Below are positions 57,681 to 64,000 of a stretch of DNA of 64,000 nucleotides, piece after piece (positions within the stretch are counted from its first letter, which is position 1; each line of letters begins with the position of its first letter). The position numbers and the translations under genes were made by a program. This DNA is from Phlebiopsis flavidoalba (taxonomy: Eukaryota; Basidiomycota; Agaricomycetes; Polyporales; Phanerochaetaceae): positions 62,001 to 126,000 of the forward strand of contig JAOCPU010000030.1 in NCBI GenBank assembly GCA_035772785.1, given 5' to 3'. The notes beneath the pieces were generated by a model. The model searched no databases, was not told where the DNA came from, and worked only from the letters and a program-made list of their open reading frames with translations.

Positions 57681-58420
57681 GAGGACGCTCATGACAACAA
57701 TGACGGTCACGATGCGGCGAGTATATCCACAATGAAACAAGGCCGATCAAGGAGCAGCTCCGGCCAGGATGTGGTAGGCAGAACGAGGCCGACCACGGCT
57801 TGTCGGCCTCGACGCGACGGTCATCGCATGACGCATGACGCGCGCGATGCAGGTGGCCATGATATGACATGGACCACACAACACAAACAGACTCAGCTCG
57901 ATGTGAACGACCGGGACATCCATGGCGCGTGTGCCACAACGCGCCGGCAGCAATGCGACAAGGACGGCACGGCGAGGGAACTGCCGCGACAAGGCCTGGA
58001 CACGGCGCAACGGCGCCGACTAACAATGCGCTGAGGCCGACTACGACGTGCACGAACATGATGTGCTGGGGCCGACTATGATGTGCACAAACATGATGCA
58101 ACGTGGCCGGCGCGGACAGCATGGCGAGGTGAGCTGCGATGCGGACAGCCGCACGCTACGTAGACGACACGATGAGCATAACCACAGCGGGAAAGGCAAC
58201 GGTATGACAAGGACTGCCTTTACAAGGATGAACACGATGTGGGAGAAGATGTCCGCAACAAGAATGGCCAACGGCGCGACAGGGGCTGCACACGGCACTA
58301 CGTGGCCCCCACGACTATGATGTGACATGGACGGCAGCGGTAAGGTCGTCCACGCCGCTACTGCGACACAGACTAAACAACCATGAACCGACGAGAACGG
58401 CGTAGACAGCACAACAGCTC
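57681..58420 (+). repeat. GAC/ATG-rich low-complexity region with short tandem repeats
   Basis: Dense in GCCGAC, ACGATG, ACATGATG and GGCCGAC words. 58035-58069 and 58070-58104 are two 35-bp units starting GGCCGACTA and containing GTGCAC.AACATGATG, with a partial third. All frames are open in places, as expected for such composition; no protein is implied. Confidence 0.6.
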
Positions 58421-59470
58421 TGGCCCAATGTGGGTGGCTCCTTCAAGTTGTTAGTTTCCTCTTGTGTAGTAGTTGGTTTCTATCAATACATTTTGCATCC
58501 TGACCTCTGAATACTATGTGAGATGATCAAAAAGAGAACAAAAATCAAATGTATACAGTATGATTAACAGATAAACGAATAAAAGCTCCTAGTCGCAACA
58601 CTGTGCCGCCCAAAAAGCGGAAGCGATCAAACCCGTTGTGGCGCACGGCGATACGCGCCGAAGCTCGACAAAATGCGGAAACATGGACACATGGACGTCA
58701 ATTGGATGTCAACAGAGACACAAATGTTAAATAATACATTTATGACTGAGAGGGAAGCAGTTTTAGACATGACTAAATACCACTCAACAAAGCAGAGTAT
58801 AGTCCTACGACCGCAAGGTAAGGCGGTGGGCACGGACGGGCTGCTAATTCTAGAACGAAAGTTCGTCGAAGTTTGTGCGAGCTGCAGGAGTTGAAAACAT
58901 CGGCCGCTTAGCGTAACGACTTGAGCGAGGGGCTGGTAGTTTCAGGGGTCTGCATAGTTTAGTAGCAATATTCAGAGGCCAGTTTCCATGTACGACAATG
59001 TCAGGAAAATCGGACAAGTTTTGGATTCAAATTTGTATTGGAAACCCTAGGTTAAGGTTGGCAGACGCTCGAGAGACGCTCAATTTTGAATCAAACGGTA
59101 ACAAAAATCACACTTTCCCACGCTTTCGACGAATGGAATTTTGGGTTAGGAAGAGATCCCCAATACCCAAAACACGCCATTAGCCTTGGACAACGATTTA
59201 TTATTCATTAAATCGTAATGGTTACGTATAAATCACACCTCGACTCGGAGTACAACTACCTGCTCACCCCTCTGTATCACTTCGGCATGCTGTACTGAAC
59301 ATTTGTGGGCGTAAATGCCATCTTGGCGTTTGCTAGGCTGGTGAGGAACATGCCGACACCAAATTCTCATCACTTATTTCAGAAGCGTCTACGGCGGATT
59401 CATATGGACAAGACAACCTAGTTCTCAATTCTCTGGCGTATACATTATTTCAAAGTCTCCATATATCTAA
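58421..59470. other. Intergenic, nothing recognised
   Basis: AT-rich. GTTAGG/CCCTAGG words occur but no telomeric array. Confidence 0.45.
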
Positions 59471-60420
59471 TTGCTCATTATTTGTATAGTATTGTACAAG
59501 AGAATGGGAACATGTCGCTCGACTCGGGGGGGGGGGACACCACTCCAGCCTCATCTCAGCGCTTCTAATGCTCTATACGTGGTGACATATGCACTCTTGC
59601 ACACGGCGAGCGCATACAAAACCCAGGCCGCGCCGCTCAAGCTTTCCTTCAAAACTCCTCACAGTATCGTGGCTACGAGCTCAACGAGGCTTAATGCTTA
59701 TCCCCTCAACACCTTGCATCCCAGCCCGCAAAACAGCCCCACGGCGGCATCTCCGAACGGCACCTCCTCCTCGTCAGCAGGCCCAACGACACCCGCAGCA
59801 AGTCCCCCGCATCGCGCCTCGACCACAAGAGCATCTTCCCACACTCCGCAAGGGGCCCAGCACGCCGTTCCAGCAGGCGGTCGAACCCATCGAGCGTCGT
59901 ACACGCCAAGGGACTATCACGCACAGTATATACGAGCCGCGACGTCGAGGCGTGCCCGCGCAGAGGTTGCGCACGGGCACCGCGCCGCCGTTTGCGCCCG
60001 CCACCACGACATCGCAGCGTGCGCTTCGGGGCGGCTTCTCGTTCGTGCGCCGCGGTCACCTCAGGAGCCCCCGGTACGTGCCAGCGCGAGATCGGAGGGC
60101 ACGGAGCGGCCGGGCGGGGCAGTGCGCGCAGATTCGGACGAGGGGCGTGAAGCACGCGGGCGACGGCGCACGGGAGTCGTCGTACGAAGTATTTGAGGGT
60201 GAGCGCGGCGTCGGGCCCGGCCGAGGACGACCGGTAGGGGGGGGAGCGCGGTGTTTGATTTCTTTGTCGATCAGTGACGCGAGTGATTCAGTTTGGGAGG
60301 TGACGGGTGCTGGCCGGGTGGTGATTTTTGCGCCCCGAGCGTGTGATGACACCCCTGGGCCACCTAAGGCCGTTCCGCCGGATGAAATACGAGTCGTTCG
60401 AGAAGGGGTGAGCCTGCGTC
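59471..60420 (+). other. Open, GC-rich stretch, possibly coding
   Basis: Two long overlapping plus frames (241 and 296 codons) and long minus frames overlap, so openness is partly compositional. One plus frame is Ser/Pro/Thr-rich (SPQNSPTAASPNGTSSSSAG), the other contains RQGTITHSIYEPR and PPDEIRVVREGVSLRL, which look like real protein text. The family is not recognised. Confidence 0.25.
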
Positions 60421-60865
60421 TCAGCGTATCGAGGAGGTCGCGGCCACCGCCACACATGGCCCAACATGCATGGCATTGATGTGCAGGAAGCGAAGGTGTT
60501 GGGGAAGGAGAGAACACCAGATAGTCGAGTGCGGGTGAGTGTAGAGTTCCAGGAACTGCAAGCTAGGTAGAAGCGCTGAGGACGCAGCAGCCCAGTGTGC
60601 TGAGGACGTTCGAAGTTTTTCACTTTTGAGAGTTGGCCAACTTTCAGGGTTAGCCCACATCAGCACTTGGAGACACAAACTTGTGGCGCGTTGGGCTGCA
60701 GAGATAATCCTCGCAATGGACCCGGAGTGTCCTGAACCGATGCATCTGGTCCAATATGTCGTTCGCAAAAGTGTGTTTGTGGGTGCGATTGATTTCCTGG
60801 ACGGGGAGGCCACGAAAAGGGGGGAAGAGCAGTCTGCGCGCCATGAAAGACGACACCTGCGTCAA
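60421..60865 (-). pseudogene. F-box/LRR-like gene fragment
   Basis: ILDQMHRFRTLRVHCEDYL (~60765-60710) matches the segment that follows the F-box half in these families (xQLxRIRSLxI). After frame changes ALLPSLQFLELYTHPHST and PQHLRFLHINAMHVGP (~60570-60465) give LRR-like text. The F-box itself and the C-terminus are not visible. Confidence 0.4.
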
Positions 60866-62960
60866 GTAGGGCGCGTCTGCAACATCAAAAGTTTTTGAAC
60901 GTAGGAGCGACTGTGACAGATATTAGAATCCACACAAACAGTGGTGAGAAAAGGCGCGTCGTACTTGACATATCGAGGAAACCATAAGTCCTCAGCCGTG
61001 GGAACTTGCCACAATGGTCGCATCTACGTAACTACAAGCCGTCAGTGCCACATACTCAACAATTCACGGCGGGATCCTTACAAAGGCAATAAAAGACAAG
61101 CCTCGCCATACCATGGCGCCGCCATCTGCACAGACAAATGCCCACGCATATACCCACTAGCCACCCGTTCCATCCCGACCGACGAGCCTGTGCAGACAAA
61201 AAGCCTCCCCTAAAAAAACACGCATTACACCCACCGCAGAAATACGCATCCGAACGACCTGCGACAATCCACCTCACATCAGCATACGACGTCCCACGCG
61301 CGCCCGGCGCTCATTGGCCAGGATACGGAAAGGACTCACAACGGGGGACACCGCGACGGCCTACGTCATAGAAATGAACACAGTCCGTGTGCTGCCGGGG
61401 CGACCTGACACCGTGGGTGCGATGCCCCAGACGGCGGCGCGCGCGCGGGGTTCCGCGGGACTCGGAGAGGGCTCCTGTCTTCCGGTCCGAGTTTCGAGCT
61501 GGCCGGGACGGTGAGTGTTCTGCGCGACGGCCGTCTCGGAGGCGACACATCGACGACGAGGACGATGCCGGTCGGGGCGGAGAATTGAAAAGTTAATTTG
61601 ATCTGAGTGCCTAACCCGGAGCTGAGTACCACCTTGAGGCAGCCGCCAGGCATTCGCTGCGCGCGCAAAGATGCGGTCCACGGGGAGAACGCCCCGAAGT
61701 CGTGTGACAGAGGGATCGCATCGGGAAGAGACCGCGGGACCTCCCGCCCCTGTCGACAGACCTGGATTACACTCCCAAACAGCCCAACGGAGGGCGGATT
61801 CACCACGTTTTTATGCCATCGACGCGCGCGTTAACCGCGTGGCCTGGCAGACCGACGTCACGCGAATGTCGGCACGCCACCGGCAGCGCGGGGCGCGCGA
61901 CGGCCGGCAACAACGAGGGTGCATTGTCGTCCGCGCCCGGTGGGCGCAGACGATTGGCCTCTAATCGTGGTGACACGTCTCGTCTGTTTTTACGTTTGCC
62001 GTGCGGGACCCCGTGCACTGCGGTGTGCGAGTCGAGCGGGTTTTAATGAGTGTGTTTTCGGTGGAGGCCCTGTGTGATCTTTGTGAGGGGGGTGCATGCG
62101 CGTGAGGACGCGTGGAGAGGTGGATTCTGGGTGCTGAGACGCGTGTGTACCAATCAAGTCTGCCTGCCCAGAGTTGCGCGTTTGGTGTTGATGCACCTGG
62201 CAGAAGCTGCTTGATAGCGGTTGAACGGCCGTGGAGGCAACTCGTTTGGAGCGGATGCTTGGAACCGGCCATGCACGTTTACTAGGGAACTCACTGTGGT
62301 AAGTAGAGCCTGAGCCGAGAAACGCACCTGGACGGCCGTCGCCTCGCGTCACTTCCATGCGAACTTTCGACGGCCTGCTCTCCAAAATGGGCGTGTGGAC
62401 CGCTGGTCGTTGGTGCGTGCGACAAGGTCGAGTCCTATGACGTGCGCATGACATATGCGCTCAGCCAGTCGGTCGCAGCATGCTGAATCCAGCATGGCGA
62501 GAAATGATAGGAGCCGAGAGCATGGGGGGACGTTCCGTGACTGATTTCCTTATAGTGGTAACAATTGCGTAACGATCCCGGACTCAGCCTTCGTATTGCG
62601 ACGCCATCACGAGTATGCCGAATGGTCCAAGCGCCTGCCTGAGCGTTTTGTGACTGTCATGCAGCAGGATGATTCACGGTGGCAAAGACGGTCGCCACAT
62701 ACCGGTAGGATGATCTGGAAAGACAATCTACATCGCGCTTCGTTCGCGTGCTGATCGCACAGCACGGGCGTATCAGCAGCGATTTACCGCAGGCTCCACT
62801 CGCTAGTATCTCCCTCTGTACAGCATGCAATCCGCGGTTATGAGGAGCTAGGAACAGTCAGTTTACCTCGTGGGCTAAGCACCCCAGAAAAGCCGTTGAT
62901 GTGACGTGAAGGATGGACAACGCAGCAGCAAACTCGTTACGTACAACGATGCACGAGAAG
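60866..62960. other. Long stretch without a recognised gene
   Basis: GC-rich open frames on both strands between 61300 and 62450 overlap each other. None shows a conserved motif. 62480-62960 is empty. Confidence 0.4.
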
Positions 62961-63600
62961 AGATCATGCTTGCTGGAACAAGGCGGTTTTGATAGCCTTT
63001 TTGTACGTCGAGAGGATCTGTGAGAAAATGGATTGAATCAGTGCGCGGACCGTCATTCTAGTTCGAAGCGTCCATTACAAAGCAGTAAGCTTACGGAAAA
63101 ACTTGAGAGATATCGTATTGTTACTCACTTTTACGGCGCAACGAACTAATGCCCAATAACCATATTCTCGCCCTTCAGCAGGCCGTATGCGGCGTGCATG
63201 TCGGTGGTGTATTGGAAGCCTGACCGGCAGCTTTTAGGCGGTCTCCGACCAGGATGCAGACCGTTGGCGTTCTGATGGCATGTGACCGGGGGACGAGAAC
63301 GCAAAAAGGGTATGGGAAAGGAAAGTCTCATAGAAGTCTATTGGTCGGGGCCTGGGAACCATGCGGCGGTAAGCTCCGAGGACTGATTGGCTTGGTCCCC
63401 ACCTGGCCTGGGCTTAGCGCCTCTTCTCCATGCGATTCTAACCTCCTAGGTCGAGCAACACCATCGAAAGGCTATCGGCCCGAACTACAAAAAGGACGAG
63501 TAAGTAACATGGAGGAATATGCTGGTAAGCTTGTCAGATTCTTGCACGAGTAGAAAAACTTAACGCGTCAATATGCAGGAATGATAGTCCAATTCACGAA
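62961..63600 (-). other. 3' part of an unrecognised minus-strand gene
   Basis: Pieces read PRPIDFYETFLSH (~63345), GFQYTTDMHAAYGLLKGEN (~63225-63170), YGYWALVRCAVK followed by a GTGAGT donor (~63130), and a last exon ILSTYKKAIKTALFQQA with stop near 62970. Composition, splice signal and stop fit a real gene end. I cannot name the family. Confidence 0.35.
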
Positions 63601-63689
63601 CAGTGCACGGGTGGTCTGGACTGTCGAAATGGATATTCGCAAAGTTGCGGGGATAAGAGCATTATCAATCTGGAATCTGCAGATGATGG

Positions 63690-64000
63690 CAGAGCCTTCG
63701 CAAGTCCTCCAGGATGCCGGATCGCGCTCGGCTGGGGTGACGACAGACTCTGGCCAGACTCCCTCAGCGTCCGCGCTCGCCCCTCCGCCAATAAAACCAG
63801 TCCAGGGGCCCTCCTGTGCCCAGCTTTTGCACCCTCATCCGACGACCCGTCGACTGCACAGCGAGCACCCAGCCGTCGCGCGCGCCTCCCGCCCACCCCC
63901 TGTCGATGCGGACGCCCCCGTCGCCGCCGCTGCCCGCCAAAAAGGCCCGCGCGCTGGGCTCTGGACCGGCCGCACGCGAGGCACCGCCCGCCAAAACGTG
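63690..64000 (+). other. Possible 5' part of a gene running off the right edge
   Basis: All three plus frames are largely open. One reads ALAPPPIKPVQGPSCAQLL, and a shifted frame ends PPSPPLPAKKARALG, proline- and lysine-rich disordered text. Too short to name. Confidence 0.25.

Noticed and set aside
61311..62454. Several overlapping GC-rich ORFs on both strands
   Set aside because: Mutually overlapping, Arg/Pro/Ala-rich, no motif; openness is explained by composition.
1..64000. CRISPR array, bacterial operons, ribosome binding sites
   Set aside because: No regularly spaced repeats; intron-rich eukaryotic genes throughout.
1..64000. Autonomous retrotransposon or DNA transposase
   Set aside because: I looked for reverse transcriptase, integrase, helicase and transposase motifs in the translated frames and saw none; repeats here are gene duplications and one non-autonomous element.

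Overview
The window looks like nuclear DNA of a filamentous basidiomycete, probably an Agaricomycete. Supports: genes cut by many short introns (GTGCGT/GTGAGT donors, AG acceptors), a tRNA-Thr with a short intron 3' of the anticodon, recognisable fungal housekeeping genes, and a large, duplicating set of F-box-like genes of the type expanded in mushrooms. I could not assign a species.

Layout. 1-3962: divergent pair of an Abp1-type actin-binding protein (-, runs off the left edge) and a mitochondrial carrier (+). 4.98-11.45 kb: two copies of a short-chain dehydrogenase with a mitochondrial-type leader (both -), separated by an F-box gene (-). 11.75-12.71 kb: a ~0.96-kb element with ~50-bp terminal inverted repeats and a second inverted-repeat pair inside it. 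15.73 kb: tRNA-Thr(AGT). 18.28-23.47 kb: an ankyrin/RCC1/BTB-BTB protein of the IBtk/Btb3 type (-). 24.8-32.0 kb: one F-box gene (+) converging on the first of two tandemly duplicated F-box genes (both -). 32.67-33.63 kb: an intradiol ring-cleavage dioxygenase (+). 33.92-38.61 kb: an Nto1/BRPF-type chromatin reader with PHD, extended PHD, bromodomain and PWWP (-). 40.69-43.10 kb: a Pho84-type phosphate transporter (+). 43.98-55.71 kb: a second F-box cluster in which a convergent F-box pair has itself been duplicated, and in which three minus-strand members share a C-terminal GCAHxGxC motif. 56-64 kb: repeat-rich DNA with a few unrecognised coding-like stretches, one F-box-like fragment and an open frame at the right edge.

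Almost every conserved gene is readable only by changing frame several times inside otherwise well conserved domains. Some breaks lie in homopolymer runs (36.5 kb, 3.95 kb, 9.55 kb), as expected of unpolished long-read sequence. Others are larger, and some genes are plainly truncated (46.3-47.7 kb), so real decay is present too. Gene limits below are therefore the span of recognisable coding sequence, not clean ORFs.

The genes do not form one pathway. The strongest local theme is expansion of SCF-type (F-box) and CUL3-type (BTB) ubiquitin-ligase adaptors: nine F-box-like loci plus one fragment, and one BTB adaptor, in 64 kb.
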